This document shows positions 54,895 through 62,387 of a stretch of 64,000 nt of DNA, in pieces. The number at the start of each line of letters is the position of its first letter. The first letter of the stretch is position 1. The position numbers were made by a program, and so were the translations under genes. The notes below the pieces were generated by a model. It was not told the origin of the DNA. It saw only the letters and a list, made by a program, of their open reading frames with translations, and ran no database searches. Origin of the DNA: Brevundimonas bacteroides DSM 4726 (GTDB lineage: Bacteria; Pseudomonadota; Alphaproteobacteria; Caulobacterales; Caulobacteraceae); NCBI RefSeq assembly GCF_000701445.1, contig NZ_JNIX01000008.1, positions 124,001-188,000 on the forward strand, in the 5' to 3' direction.

Positions 54895-55301
54895 ATCGCC
54901 GCGAACCCGATCTCGCCCGCGCTGGCCAGGCTGATGGCGAAGGTCGCCTCGCCCTCGTGGTCGCCCGCATACTCCAGCGCCGACACCAGGAACGGCCCTT
55001 CCAGCGTGCCGAAGTCCGGCACGATCAGCCGCCAGGTCTTCGCCGCCTGCTCGAAGAACGCCTCCCGGATCAGGGCGTCGGAGGCGGCATCGCGAAAAAT
55101 CCCCTGCCCCGACACGGCGGCGGACTTCACCCCCGCCCCGCCCAGCAGCTCGCGCCACCGCCCGGCCGAGTCCGCATCCGTCGCATCCACCGTCCTGGCG
55201 TTCAGCGAAATCGTCCGCGCCCTCAGCCCTGCGACGGTTTGATACGTCCCCGCCCCCTGCTCGATCTTGAGCAGGATGTCCTTCCCGCGTTGTGCGGCCA
55301 T
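54891..55301 (-). CDS. GTA major tail tube protein (g9, TP901-1 type)
   Basis: The 136-residue protein starts MAAQRGKDILLKIEQGAGTY and contains ARTISLNARTVDATDADSAG and RWRELLGGAGVKSAAVSGQG, the conserved core of TP901-1-like GTA major tail proteins. It ends LASAGEIGFAAI. The protein forms hexameric rings that stack into the tail tube. It overlaps the next gene by four bases and follows the g8-type gene by 10 bases. Confidence 0.93.
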   Translation of the reverse strand: MAAQRGKDILLKIEQGAGTYQTVAGLRARTISLNARTVDATDADSAGRWRELLGGAGVKSAAVSGQGIFRDAASDALIREAFFEQAAKTWRLIVPDFGTLEGPFLVSALEYAGDHEGEATFAISLASAGEIGFAAI

Positions 55302-55311
55302 GTCTCTCTCC

Positions 55312-55719
55312 TCAGATCTCTTCCGTCACGGCCCTCAGCCGCACCACGCCCCAGGTCGACCGCTGTCCCTGTCCGCGGAACACGTCGACGAAGTTCGCCC
55401 TCAGGCTCACCACCCGCACCCCGTCGGCCTCCAGCGGCGCCTCATGCACCGCCGCTCGCACGGCGGCGCAGATCGCCTTGGCCTCCTCCACGCCCTCAAA
55501 ACGCGAGGCGCATCGCAAGCTGATCCGGTGCTCGAATCCGCAGTCCGCCGCCGCGACCGGCTGGCTCTCCGAGCGCCCGACCGTCACCCGCGGCCATCCC
55601 GCGCCCTTCGGCGCCTCGTCCCAGATCCGCGCCGGATCGCCCAGCAGCGCCTTCAGCGTCGCATCCGCCCGCAGGTGGGCGATCAACGCCTTCTGCAGCG
55701 CGCTCTCATGATCCCTCAT
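55312..55719 (-). CDS. GTA tail terminator, DUF3168 family (g8 type)
   Basis: ATG 55719 overlaps the g7-type stop (ATGA). The 135-residue protein starts MRDHESALQKALIAHLRADA and contains RIWDEAPKGAGWPRVTVGRS and VRVVSLRANFVDVFRGQGQR, the DUF3168 signature with its closing WGVVRLRAVTEE. In RcGTA the g8 hexamer terminates the tail at the head-proximal end. Confidence 0.92.
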   Translation of the reverse strand: MRDHESALQKALIAHLRADATLKALLGDPARIWDEAPKGAGWPRVTVGRSESQPVAAADCGFEHRISLRCASRFEGVEEAKAICAAVRAAVHEAPLEADGVRVVSLRANFVDVFRGQGQRSTWGVVRLRAVTEEI

Positions 55720-56018
55720 CGTGTCCGCTCCAGCTGCAGTCCGGACCGCCCAGGCCGCTCCGCCTCGACGTCGACCTGGCTGATCGTCCAGTCGGCCCCG
55801 CTGAACCGGATCACCCGCCCCTCGACCAGCCTCGGATCGGTCCGCGCCTCCGCCGTCGCCACCTCGATTGCGGCCGTCCCTTCGGCCTCGCTCCGCTCCC
55901 GCCTTCGCCGGCCTTCCACCTTCAGCCAGACCGCCCCCAGCGGCTCCCACGACACCGCCCGTCCGCCATAGGGAGTCTCCGCCTCGACGCGCTCGAACAG
56001 CTCGCCCAAGATCCTCAC
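55716..56018 (-). CDS. GTA head-tail adaptor/stopper (g7 type)
   Basis: The 100-residue protein, ELFERVEAETPYGGRAVSWE then PLGAVWLKVEGRRRRERSEA, has the short beta-barrel pattern of phage head-tail joining proteins, with ISQVDVEAERPGRSGLQLER at the end. It is predicted to be the RcGTA g7 equivalent, the stopper between connector and tail. Both ends overlap neighbours by four bases (ATGA). Confidence 0.88.
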   Translation of the reverse strand: MRILGELFERVEAETPYGGRAVSWEPLGAVWLKVEGRRRRERSEAEGTAAIEVATAEARTDPRLVEGRVIRFSGADWTISQVDVEAERPGRSGLQLERTR

Positions 56019-56281
56019 ATTCGCACCACGCGATACGGCGCGATCCAGGCCTCCACCGGCCGGATCGGCATCTCCCGCTCGCCCCGCTCATAGGCGCGCA
56101 ACGCCAGCATCAGGATCGCGAGCCGCAACGGCGCCGGCGACGTCGAGGTCAGGCTCAAGCCCACCTCCCCCTCCACCCGCGCCCGGGCCGCATCGATCAG
56201 CGTCTGGATCAGCACGTCCTCCGCGCCGTGCTCGACGCGCAGGAACAGCTTCGCCTCCGTAAGGCTCACGGGTGCGGTCAT
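56015..56281 (-). CDS. GTA head-tail connector (g6, gp6-like)
   Basis: The 88-residue protein starts MTAPVSLTEAKLFLRVEHGA then EDVLIQTLIDAARARVEGEV, the gp6-like pattern of the dodecameric ring beneath the portal. It is shorter than RcGTA g6 (about 200 residues) and ends at IAPYRVVRM. The downstream neighbour overlaps by four bases. Upstream lies a 119-base gap containing facing inverted repeats before the capsid gene. Confidence 0.85.
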   Translation of the reverse strand: MTAPVSLTEAKLFLRVEHGAEDVLIQTLIDAARARVEGEVGLSLTSTSPAPLRLAILMLALRAYERGEREMPIRPVEAWIAPYRVVRM

Positions 56282-56312
56282 GGAACCACCTCGATTGTTG
56301 GAAGGATCGAGG

Positions 56313-56393
56313 CCTTAGGGCTTAGGAGTTAGGGCTTAGGGATCGTCCCCCGCCGTGCCTCACTAAGCCCTAAGCCCTACTCACTAAGCCCTC
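56313..56393. repeat. Facing inverted repeats of GGGCTTA-type heptamers, nothing between
   Basis: Left arm 56313-56341: CCTTAGGGCTTAGGAGTTAG then GGCTTAGGG. Right arm 56361-56393: CACTAAGCCCTAAGCCCTAC then TCACTAAGCCCTC. Only 19 bases separate the arms. The gap lies between the capsid gene and the g6-type gene. Confidence 0.85.
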
Positions 56394-56400
56394 GCGAGCG

Positions 56401-57654
56401 TCAGCTCGCCGCGAACTTCATCACCTTGATCGCGTCGAAGTTCTGCACCCCGCCGCCCACGCGCTTGGTCGTGTAGAACAGCACATAGGGCTTGGCCGAA
56501 TAGGGATCGCGGAGGACGCGGACACCCGCCCGATCCACGATCAGATACCCCCGCTGGAAGTCCCCGAACGCGATCGCGTGGCTGTTGGCCGCGATGTCCG
56601 GCATGGTCTCGATCTCGGTGACCGGATAGCCCAGCAGGCTCGCCGTCTCCCCCGCCCGCGTCGCCGGCGACCAGATGTAGTTCCCGTCCGCGTCCTTGAA
56701 CTTCCTCACGGCCGACACGGTCTTGCGGTTCATCACGAACCGGCCGTTGGGCCGATACTGGGCCTTGGGCGCATAGATCAGGTCGATCAGACGATCCGTC
56801 GGATTGGACGCCGTGAACGCCCCCGCCGCGCCCGACGCCACATAGCCGATGTCGCCCCAGGCATGGCTCGCGTCGGCCACGATCGAATAGCCCAGGAAGC
56901 CCTTGGGCTTGTTCGTCCCATCGCCCGTCACGAAGGCCGTCGTTTCCTGCGCCGCGAAGGCGTCCTCGACCTCGCCGGCCAGCCATTCGTCCAGATCGAC
57001 CAGGGCGTCGTCCAACAGCGCCTGCGTCGCCGCCGGATTGGCGTAGAGGTCCGCCGCCGGGAACTCGAGCAAGGCCAGCGTCGCCGGATCCGTCTCCGGC
57101 CGCGCCGCCGTCTCGGCGACCCAGCCGGACGCGATCCCCGCCGTCGATACCGGCTTCTTGAACACGCCGGACGCCACGGTCCGCACGGTCGCGATCTCCC
57201 GCATCGGACTGACGGTCATCAGCCGCCGCTCGATCGCCCGCTCCGTCTCCGGCGGCACGACATAGCCGCCCGACGTCGGCGCCGAACTCAGCCCGGCCTT
57301 GACCTCCAGCCCCCCCTCGCGCCCCGTCCTGACGTAGCCGTCGAACGCCGACTTCTCCTCCCCCATCTTGGGGGAGGGGGACCACGAAGTGGTGGAGGGG
57401 GCGGCCACGGACTCGGTCGAAATCCACGGCCGCCGCGCCTCGCTCAACGCCCGGTCCAGCCGCGCCTGCGCCTGGCCGACAGCGGCGTCGATCCGCGCCA
57501 CCTTCTCCTCCAGCAGGGCGTCCGCCGAGGCCTTATTCTCGATCTCGCTCAGCCGGGCGTCGTTGGCCCCTTTGAACGCCTCGAACGCCGCCATCATCTC
57601 GTGCAGCGCCGCGCGCGCCTCGGGCGTGGCCGAGGCCGTCTTCGTCTCTTTCAT
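56401..57654 (-). CDS. GTA major capsid protein (HK97 fold, g5 type)
   Basis: The 417-residue protein has an N-terminal helical delta/scaffold domain (residues 1-75: MMAAFEAFKGANDARLSEIE and so on), and the mature HK97 capsid from about residue 104 (FDGYVRTGREGGLEVKAGLS). The typical VVPPETERAIERRLMTVSPM and KPYVLFYTTKRVGGGVQNFD segments are present. Between the two, residues 83-102 (VAAPSTTSWSPSPKMGEEKS) are encoded by a palindromic repeat. The prohead protease should cut near this junction to release the mature shell protein. Confidence 0.95.
   Translation of the reverse strand: MKETKTASATPEARAALHEMMAAFEAFKGANDARLSEIENKASADALLEEKVARIDAAVGQAQARLDRALSEARRPWISTESVAAPSTTSWSPSPKMGEEKSAFDGYVRTGREGGLEVKAGLSSAPTSGGYVVPPETERAIERRLMTVSPMREIATVRTVASGVFKKPVSTAGIASGWVAETAARPETDPATLALLEFPAADLYANPAATQALLDDALVDLDEWLAGEVEDAFAAQETTAFVTGDGTNKPKGFLGYSIVADASHAWGDIGYVASGAAGAFTASNPTDRLIDLIYAPKAQYRPNGRFVMNRKTVSAVRKFKDADGNYIWSPATRAGETASLLGYPVTEIETMPDIAANSHAIAFGDFQRGYLIVDRAGVRVLRDPYSAKPYVLFYTTKRVGGGVQNFDAIKVMKFAAS
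57355..57403. repeat. Palindromic repeat within the capsid gene
   Basis: CTCCTCCCCCATCTTGGGGG (57355-57374) followed by AGGGGGACCACGAAGTGGTG (57375-57394) and GAGGGGGCG. The first half is a palindrome and ACCACGAAGTGGT is a second. It is in frame with the capsid and encodes about 16 residues. A related copy is in the prohead protease gene. Confidence 0.75.
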
Positions 57655-57670
57655 GATTTCCCCTTGATGA

Positions 57671-57743
57671 TCCCTCTCCCAGCCGGGAGAGGGCTTGAGC
57701 GCCCGAGAGCGCAGCGATCGGACCCGCGCGAAAGGGTGAGGGG
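57671..57743. repeat. Palindromic intergenic repeat upstream of the capsid gene
   Basis: TCCCTCTCCCAGCCGGGAGA then GGGCTTGAGC and, at the far end, CGCGAAAGGGTGAGGGG. The CCCTCTCCC and GGGAGAGGG arms pair; the layout is typical of a repeat class widely scattered in proteobacterial genomes. It lies in the 159-base gap between the capsid gene and the next plus-strand gene. Confidence 0.6.
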
Positions 57744-57813
57744 CCCGCTCTTTCCGGCTTCCCCCGAAAGCCCCTTCGCGCCAGTCTTCCCCCGGTTCAC
57801 CGGAGATTTCTGA

Positions 57814-58368
57814 ATGCGCCCGACGATCCTCGCCGCCGCCGTTCTGCTGGCCCTGTCAGCCGCCCCAGCGCTTGCCCAGACCCCGCCAGAGCCGGCCACC
57901 CCCGCTACCAACGCCGCCTACGCGTCAGACGTCTCCTCAGCCGACGCCATCCTCGCCGCCCTCTACGACGTCATCTCGGGCGACGCGGGCCAGGCCCGCG
58001 ACTGGGACCGCTTCCGCAATCTGTTCCATCCATCCGCCCGCCTGATGCCTACTGGGCTGCGCGACAGCCGAGGCGTCCTCACCCCGCTCACGCCCCAGGA
58101 CTACGTCGACCGCGCCGGTCCCAACCTCGTCCGCGACGGCTTCCACGAGCGCGAAATCGCGCGCCGCACCGAAACCTTCGGCGCCGTCACCCATGTCTGG
58201 TCCACCTACGAGGCGCGCCGCGCCCTCGCAGACGCCCAGCCCTTCCTGCGCGGGATCAACTCCATCCAGCTGTTCAACGACGGGACGCGCTGGTGGGTGG
58301 TCAGCGTCTACTGGCAGGCCGAAACACCGACGCTTCCGCTGCCGCCGGAGTATCTTCCCGCCCCCTGA
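57814..58368 (+). CDS. Secreted NTF2-like protein inside the GTA cluster
   Basis: The 184-residue protein has a signal peptide ending at APALAQ. The mature region resembles an NTF2-like/SnoaL fold: ADAILAALYDVISGDAGQAR then DWDRFRNLFHPSARLMPTGL in the first helices, and the closing strands NSIQLFNDGTRWWVVSVYWQ. A function is not recognised. It is on the plus strand, opposite to the GTA genes, between the capsid gene and the protease gene, and with the next gene forms a two-gene insertion in that cluster. Confidence 0.75.
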   Translation: MRPTILAAAVLLALSAAPALAQTPPEPATPATNAAYASDVSSADAILAALYDVISGDAGQARDWDRFRNLFHPSARLMPTGLRDSRGVLTPLTPQDYVDRAGPNLVRDGFHEREIARRTETFGAVTHVWSTYEARRALADAQPFLRGINSIQLFNDGTRWWVVSVYWQAETPTLPLPPEYLPAP

Positions 58369-58456
58369 CCCGCGCCGTCAGCTTCCGTCCGATTGACCCT
58401 CACAGAACGCCGTGATCCAGTCCGCGCAACGGCAACGCTTCTGGGGAGGAAGCCCG

Positions 58457-59002
58457 ATGACCCTGTTCCGCACCACCGTGCTCACGGCCGCGCTTGTCGC
58501 TTCGGCGGGCGCCGCCTCCGCTGCCCAGCAGTGCGGCGCGACCGTCCACACCCGCTTCGGCGAGACCCGCGCCTACTTCCAGAACAGCCTCGGCGCCTGC
58601 CGCCCCGACGGCTACTGCTCGGTCGTCCTGGCGCTCGCCGATCCCGCAGGCGAGGCCGCCTATGCCCAGCAGCTGCGCATCGCCCGCCCGACGCCAGGCG
58701 CCAACCATGTGGTCGAATTGGTCGCCGTCACCCCCATGAACGCCGGCGACGGCCAGCCCCAATCCCTGTCCTTCGGTCGTCGCCCCATCGACCTGACCGG
58801 TGTAGCTTCCGTCCCGTCCGGTGAGACAAATCTGTTCCGCATCACCGATGCGGCGACCGTGTCGGCCATTGTCTCGGGGGCGCGCCGTTCGAACGGCATG
58901 CGCTGGACCTACCAGTCCACTTCCGGCTCCGCCGAGGCGTGGTTCGCACTGGGCGGCGTCACCCGCGCGCTCGCCTGGATCGACTGCATGGGGCGTCGCT
59001 AG
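58457..59002 (+). CDS. Secreted protein of unknown family inside the GTA cluster
   Basis: ATG 58457 follows AGGAAG. The 181-residue product has a signal peptide (TAALVASAGAASAA). The mature region has four cysteines (QQCGATVH, LGACRPDGYCSVVLAL, WIDCMGRR), spaced for two disulfides, and a beta-rich pattern ending WFALGGVTRALAWIDCMGRR. No family was recognised. It converges with the prohead protease gene and overlaps its 3' end by four bases, and lies 88 bases from the previous plus-strand gene. Confidence 0.72.
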   Translation: MTLFRTTVLTAALVASAGAASAAQQCGATVHTRFGETRAYFQNSLGACRPDGYCSVVLALADPAGEAAYAQQLRIARPTPGANHVVELVAVTPMNAGDGQPQSLSFGRRPIDLTGVASVPSGETNLFRITDAATVSAIVSGARRSNGMRWTYQSTSGSAEAWFALGGVTRALAWIDCMGRR

Positions 59003-59544
59003 AACGGCCGAAACCGCGCCCCCGGCAGCATGGGAAACGTCACCAGCGACACCTCCCACAGCTCCACGCCGGACAGCACCCTGAGGCGCCCTTCGCGTCG
59101 GGCCTTCGCCGTCCGAAACCCGATCGACAGCCCGTCCAGCGCACCCGCCCGGCTCAGCGCCTGGGCATAGCGCGCCTCGGCGGACCAGTCCGCGATCCGT
59201 CCCCGGACGAACAGGCCGCGCTCGTCCTCGACGATCTCGTCCCAGACGCCCACCACGGCCCGGCTCTCGTGCTGATGCAGCATCCGCACCCCGCCTGAGC
59301 CCGTCCGCCTCAGGCTGTCGACGAAGGCCCCCTTCGCCACCACGTCCCCGTTCAGATCCGCCACGCCCCACAACGAGGCATAGCCTTCGATCGATAGCCA
59401 TCCTCCCCCGTCCTTTACGGGGGAGGGGGACCGCGAAGCGGTGGAGGGGGCGACCGCGCACACCGCGTCTGGAGCCGCCCCCTCCACCATGCTGCGCATG
59501 GTCCCCCTCCCCCACTTTGCTTCGCTTGTTGGGGAGGATGTCAC
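58999..59544 (-). CDS. GTA prohead protease (HK97 family, g4 type) with a repeat-derived N-terminus
   Basis: The conserved core starts GWLSIEGYASLWGVADLNGD and contains MLHQHESRAVVGVWDEI with the catalytic His, and ALDGLSIGFRTAKARR with the catalytic Ser, then SGVELWEVSLVTFPMLPGAR. GTG 59544 overlaps the stop of g3.5 (GTGA), so this is the likely start. Residues 2-47 (SSPTSEAKWGRGTMRSMVEG and so on) are encoded by an inverted pair of repeats at 59402-59540 and are not protease-like. The 181-residue total is near the family's size. It cleaves the capsid scaffold during maturation. Confidence 0.88.
   Translation of the reverse strand: MTSSPTSEAKWGRGTMRSMVEGAAPDAVCAVAPSTASRSPSPVKDGGGWLSIEGYASLWGVADLNGDVVAKGAFVDSLRRTGSGGVRMLHQHESRAVVGVWDEIVEDERGLFVRGRIADWSAEARYAQALSRAGALDGLSIGFRTAKARREGRLRVLSGVELWEVSLVTFPMLPGARFRPF
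59402..59540. repeat. Inverted pair of palindromic repeats at the 5' end of the protease gene
   Basis: One copy, CCTCCCCCGTCCTTTACGGG (59402-59421) and GGAGGGGGACCGCGAAGCGG (59422-59441) and TGGAGGGGGC, is facing a second at about 59474-59539: CGCCCCCTCCACCATGCTGC (59475 on), GCATGGTCCCCCTCCCCC and CTTTGCTTCGCTTGTTGGGG. The copies share GGAGGGGGACC and GGTGGAGGGGGC with the copy in the capsid gene. Confidence 0.75.
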
Positions 59545-59771
59545 GGCCGCTCCTCCAGCCGCGTCTCGATCCGCACCAGCGCCGCCCGTGTCGCCTCGCC
59601 CTGGGCCTCCAGTCGCGCCAGCCGTTCGGCCACCAGCCTCTGCTCCTCGACCCGCTGCTCCAGCGTCCCGATCCGAGCCGCCGCGCCTCCGGCCCACACC
59701 AGTCCAGCAATGGTCTGCACCGCCAGCGCCACGACCAGCGCGGTGGCTAACTTCTTCAGATCCTCGCTCAT
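59541..59771 (-). CDS. GTA small membrane protein (g3.5 type)
   Basis: The 76-residue protein starts MSEDLKKLATALVVALAVQT. It has one membrane helix (LATALVVALAVQTIAGLVWA) and a charged helical C-terminus (IGTLEQRVEEQRLVAERLAR) likely to be a coiled coil. Position and size match the small open reading frame between portal and protease in RcGTA. Function is unknown. It overlaps the portal gene stop (ATGA) and ends inside the protease start. Confidence 0.78.
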   Translation of the reverse strand: MSEDLKKLATALVVALAVQTIAGLVWAGGAAARIGTLEQRVEEQRLVAERLARLEAQGEATRAALVRIETRLEERP

Positions 59772-60940
59772 GCGCCCACGCCCGCCATGCGCCGACGCTC
59801 CTCGTCGGTCAGGAACGACGCCGCGTTCAGCCGCGCCCACAGCGCGTCCCGCTCCGGCTGCAGCGCCGGCACGGCGTCGAGATCGGGCGTGATCTCCAAC
59901 CCCTGAAACCGCCCGCCCAGCCATCCGCTCAGCGCCCCCGCCGTCTTCCTCACCAGCGGCGCCACCGTCCCCCGCCAGAAGGCCGCATTGGCCTCGCGAT
60001 AGTTGGCATAGGTCGCATCTCCGGGGATCCCCAGCAGTTGCGGCGGCACTCCGAACGCCAGGGCGATCTCCCGCGCCGCCGCGTGCTTGCCCGCGATGAA
60101 GTCCATGTCCGCCGGGCTCATCGACATGGCCTTCCAATCCAGCCCACCCTCAAGCACCAGCGGCCGGCCCGCGTTCGCTGCACCCGAATGCGCCTCCGTC
60201 AGCTCGGCCTTCAGCACCTCGAACTGCGCCTCGGTCAGCCGCTCCCCATCCCGGCTGTCGAACACCAGCGCCCCGCTCGGCCGCGCCGCATTGTCCAGCA
60301 GCGCCTTGTTCCAGGCCCCGGACGCATTGTGCACATCGATGGCGAAGGCCGCCGCCTCGATCGGCGAGAAGCCATAGTGGTCGTCCGTCGGATGCCACAG
60401 CTTCAGATGCATGACCGGCATCCAGCCATCCGCCGCTCGCCCGATCCGCGTGGACCGTCCGCCGACGGAATACTCATAGGCGTCCGGCCACCCCGCCTTC
60501 CCCGGCATCACGCTTACCCGGTCGGGCCGCAGGGTCCACAGCTCCTCGACCGCGCCTTCGCCGACCGCTTCCGCATAGGCGTTCCCCGCCGTCTGCAGCG
60601 CGCCATACAGCCCCTCCAACCACTCCGTACCGGACTGCTCGGGGTTGGGCTTCCTCAGCAGCCGCGCCGCCGGATGATCGTCATCCCGCGCCCCGTCGAC
60701 GAACACCACCAGGGGCGTCGCCGCGCAGGCCTCCGCGATCATCCGCACGCAGCGATAGGCCACGGCGTTCTTGCCGAACCCCTCGCTCGCCAGACTGGCA
60801 TAGTCCTTCGGCGTCCACCGCGGCCGCCCCGCCCCGGTCAGGGCGATCAGAGGCCCCGCACGGCTGTCCTTCACTTCCGGCGCGCTCGAATTGGTCACGC
60901 GTGGGCGTCCCCGCCCGAAGGGCCAGGTCATCGTCGCCAT
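59768..60940 (-). CDS. GTA portal protein (HK97-type, g3 type)
   Basis: The 390-residue protein starts behind GAAGGAG and contains portal signatures: YRCVRMIAEACAATPLVVFV, the GTEWLEGLYGALQTAGNAYA stem, KLWHPTDDHYGFSPIEAAAF and GVPPQLLGIPGDATYANYRE. The ring of 12 serves as the DNA entry point for the terminase motor. ATG 60940 is preferred; a second ATG is nine bases downstream. It follows the SGNH-type gene by 23 bases. Confidence 0.94.
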   Translation of the reverse strand: MATMTWPFGRGRPRVTNSSAPEVKDSRAGPLIALTGAGRPRWTPKDYASLASEGFGKNAVAYRCVRMIAEACAATPLVVFVDGARDDDHPAARLLRKPNPEQSGTEWLEGLYGALQTAGNAYAEAVGEGAVEELWTLRPDRVSVMPGKAGWPDAYEYSVGGRSTRIGRAADGWMPVMHLKLWHPTDDHYGFSPIEAAAFAIDVHNASGAWNKALLDNAARPSGALVFDSRDGERLTEAQFEVLKAELTEAHSGAANAGRPLVLEGGLDWKAMSMSPADMDFIAGKHAAAREIALAFGVPPQLLGIPGDATYANYREANAAFWRGTVAPLVRKTAGALSGWLGGRFQGLEITPDLDAVPALQPERDALWARLNAASFLTDEERRRMAGVGA

Positions 60941-60963
60941 CTCGGCTCCTTCTCGTTTCGGGT

Positions 60964-62016
60964 TCAGGCGATCCGTCGACGGATCAGGGCTGCGATCTTG
61001 CCGTAGCCCTGGGTCGACGGATGCAGACTGTCGATCATGTCACCCGCCGCCGTCGCCTGCGCCAGGTTGCCTAGCGCCAGACCCAGATCCAGTGGCTGCA
61101 CCAGACCGTTCAGCGTCGCGAGGTCGTTCAGATACTGGGCGAAGGCGGGCCGGTTCCCGTTGCCGGTATTGATAGGCACGCACAGCAGCACATCGGCCCC
61201 GACCGCCACGGCCCGTTCGATCACCGTCTGCACCGAGCCCTTCCAGGGTGTCTCCCCGGTCGGCACGCCCCAGTCGTTGATCCCGACGTTGTAGATCACC
61301 AGATCCGGTTCGAGCACATCCAGGGTGTCGGCCACCCCATAGGTCGCCAGCACGAAGTCCGCCGCCTTCCAGCCCGAGACCCCCGCGTTCATCACGCTGA
61401 TACCCGTCCCGGCGTCGTAGCAGTCCAGCCCGACATGCCCGCTGGTGTTCAGCGCCACCAGCGACACCGCATGCGCCCCTCGCCCCAGCCCCGCCTGGGC
61501 GCAGGTCACCGTCCGCTTGCCGACCGCCGCGCCGAAGGCGCCCGTGACCACCACCGGCGTCCCCGCCCCGATCGTGACCCGCAAGGAGGTCGTTCCGTAC
61601 AGAAACAGATCGACCGCCTCGAACGGCAGCTGCGGCGTGAACGTCATCGGGTTCGCCGTCAGGGTCAGGTTGCGATAGAAGCCACCGCCCAGGCCCTTGG
61701 TCGTGTCCGCCGCCCAGCCCGCGCCCCGGACCATGCGGCTGTCATAGGTCGCGCCCAACCCGGCATCGGAGAAAAGCCCCGTCTCCCGCGCGCCGCGCCA
61801 GCCCATCTGCTCGGCCAGCTGTCGACACCAGGACCCGCTCCGACCTGGCGATCCGTACCCGGCCGTGGTCGAGTCTCCCAGGCAGACGATCTTGGCGCGT
61901 CCCAGCCCACTCTGCGCGCGTCGCACCGCCGCGGACCACTTCGGTAGTCCGCGCGCGCTGAACCGCGCCGCACTGGCTCCCGCCGGCGCGACATCGGTCA
62001 CACTCAGACCCGGCAT
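60964..62016 (-). CDS. GTA-linked SGNH/GDSL hydrolase, probable head-spike fibre
   Basis: The 350-residue protein has the SGNH blocks: KIVCLGDSTTAGYGS (S49, block I), IYNVGINDWG (block III, with Asn), and DSLHPSTQGYGKIA (D329 and H332, block V). Two beta-rich domains lie between (residues 120-190). It is coupled (TGATG) to a spike-base-like gene. In RcGTA a spike base (rcc01079) and fibre (rcc01080) bind the recipient's capsule; I take this pair as the equivalent, with an esterase-like fibre that could deacetylate surface sugar. That equivalence is inferred from context and pairing. Confidence 0.75.
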   Translation of the reverse strand: MPGLSVTDVAPAGASAARFSARGLPKWSAAVRRAQSGLGRAKIVCLGDSTTAGYGSPGRSGSWCRQLAEQMGWRGARETGLFSDAGLGATYDSRMVRGAGWAADTTKGLGGGFYRNLTLTANPMTFTPQLPFEAVDLFLYGTTSLRVTIGAGTPVVVTGAFGAAVGKRTVTCAQAGLGRGAHAVSLVALNTSGHVGLDCYDAGTGISVMNAGVSGWKAADFVLATYGVADTLDVLEPDLVIYNVGINDWGVPTGETPWKGSVQTVIERAVAVGADVLLCVPINTGNGNRPAFAQYLNDLATLNGLVQPLDLGLALGNLAQATAAGDMIDSLHPSTQGYGKIAALIRRRIA

Positions 62017-62288
62017 CAGTCGAACAGCGCCACGATCGAGGTCGCTGTCGTCCCCGTCGCCAGCACCCGGCTGACCTGCACCGGCAGATAGCCGATCGGA
62101 TGGGCGCTCAGCGTCACCGCCGCCCCGCCCCCGGCCGGCAGCACCCGGACATCGCCGGGCCCGCCGACATACAGGCTCTTGGCGACCGCGCTCAGATCAA
62201 CCGTATCGCTGGGCGTCACCGCCTCGGCGCGCCGGGCCGGCGCCGACGCCGACGTGGCGTGGGCGGAATAGGAGTCGTTGGTGGGCAT
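62016..62288 (-). CDS. GTA head-spike base-like protein (rcc01079 type)
   Basis: The 90-residue protein starts MPTNDSYSAHATSASAPARR and has a beta-rich core: AVAKSLYVGGPGDVRVLPAG, GGAAVTLSAHPIGYLPVQVS and RVLATGTTATSIVALFD. This SLYVGGaGdv and GYlPvqvxRVxatGTTAt pattern matches the RCAP_Rcc01079-type spike base family, which decorates the GTA head. Its stop overlaps the fibre gene's ATG (TGATG). Confidence 0.8.
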   Translation of the reverse strand: MPTNDSYSAHATSASAPARRAEAVTPSDTVDLSAVAKSLYVGGPGDVRVLPAGGGAAVTLSAHPIGYLPVQVSRVLATGTTATSIVALFD

Positions 62289-62327
62289 GATGTTCTCCTG
62301 CGTTCAATCAAAGGTCGTGTGCGCCGA

Positions 62328-62370
62328 GGGAGTAGGGAGTAGGGAGTAGGGAGTAGGGAACAGGGAGTGG
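62328..62370 (+). repeat. Left arm: GGGAGTA heptamers before the four-helix-bundle gene
   Basis: GGGAGTAGGGAGTAGGGAGT (62328-62347) then AGGGAGTAGGGAACAGGGAG and TGG: four and a half copies of AGTAGGG and two degenerate ones. The facing arm at 62770-62803 is its complement. Confidence 0.9.
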
Positions 62371-62387
62371 ACAGTGAGAGTTCGGGC

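Noticed and set aside
55312..56091. A longer start for the g8-type protein
   Set aside because: The extension overlaps the g7-type gene in another frame and is low complexity; ATG 55719 gives the usual four-base overlap.
62328..62370. A CRISPR or telomere-like array
   Set aside because: Seven-base tandem units without spacers, with a complementary facing arm; better explained as an arm of an inverted repeat module.
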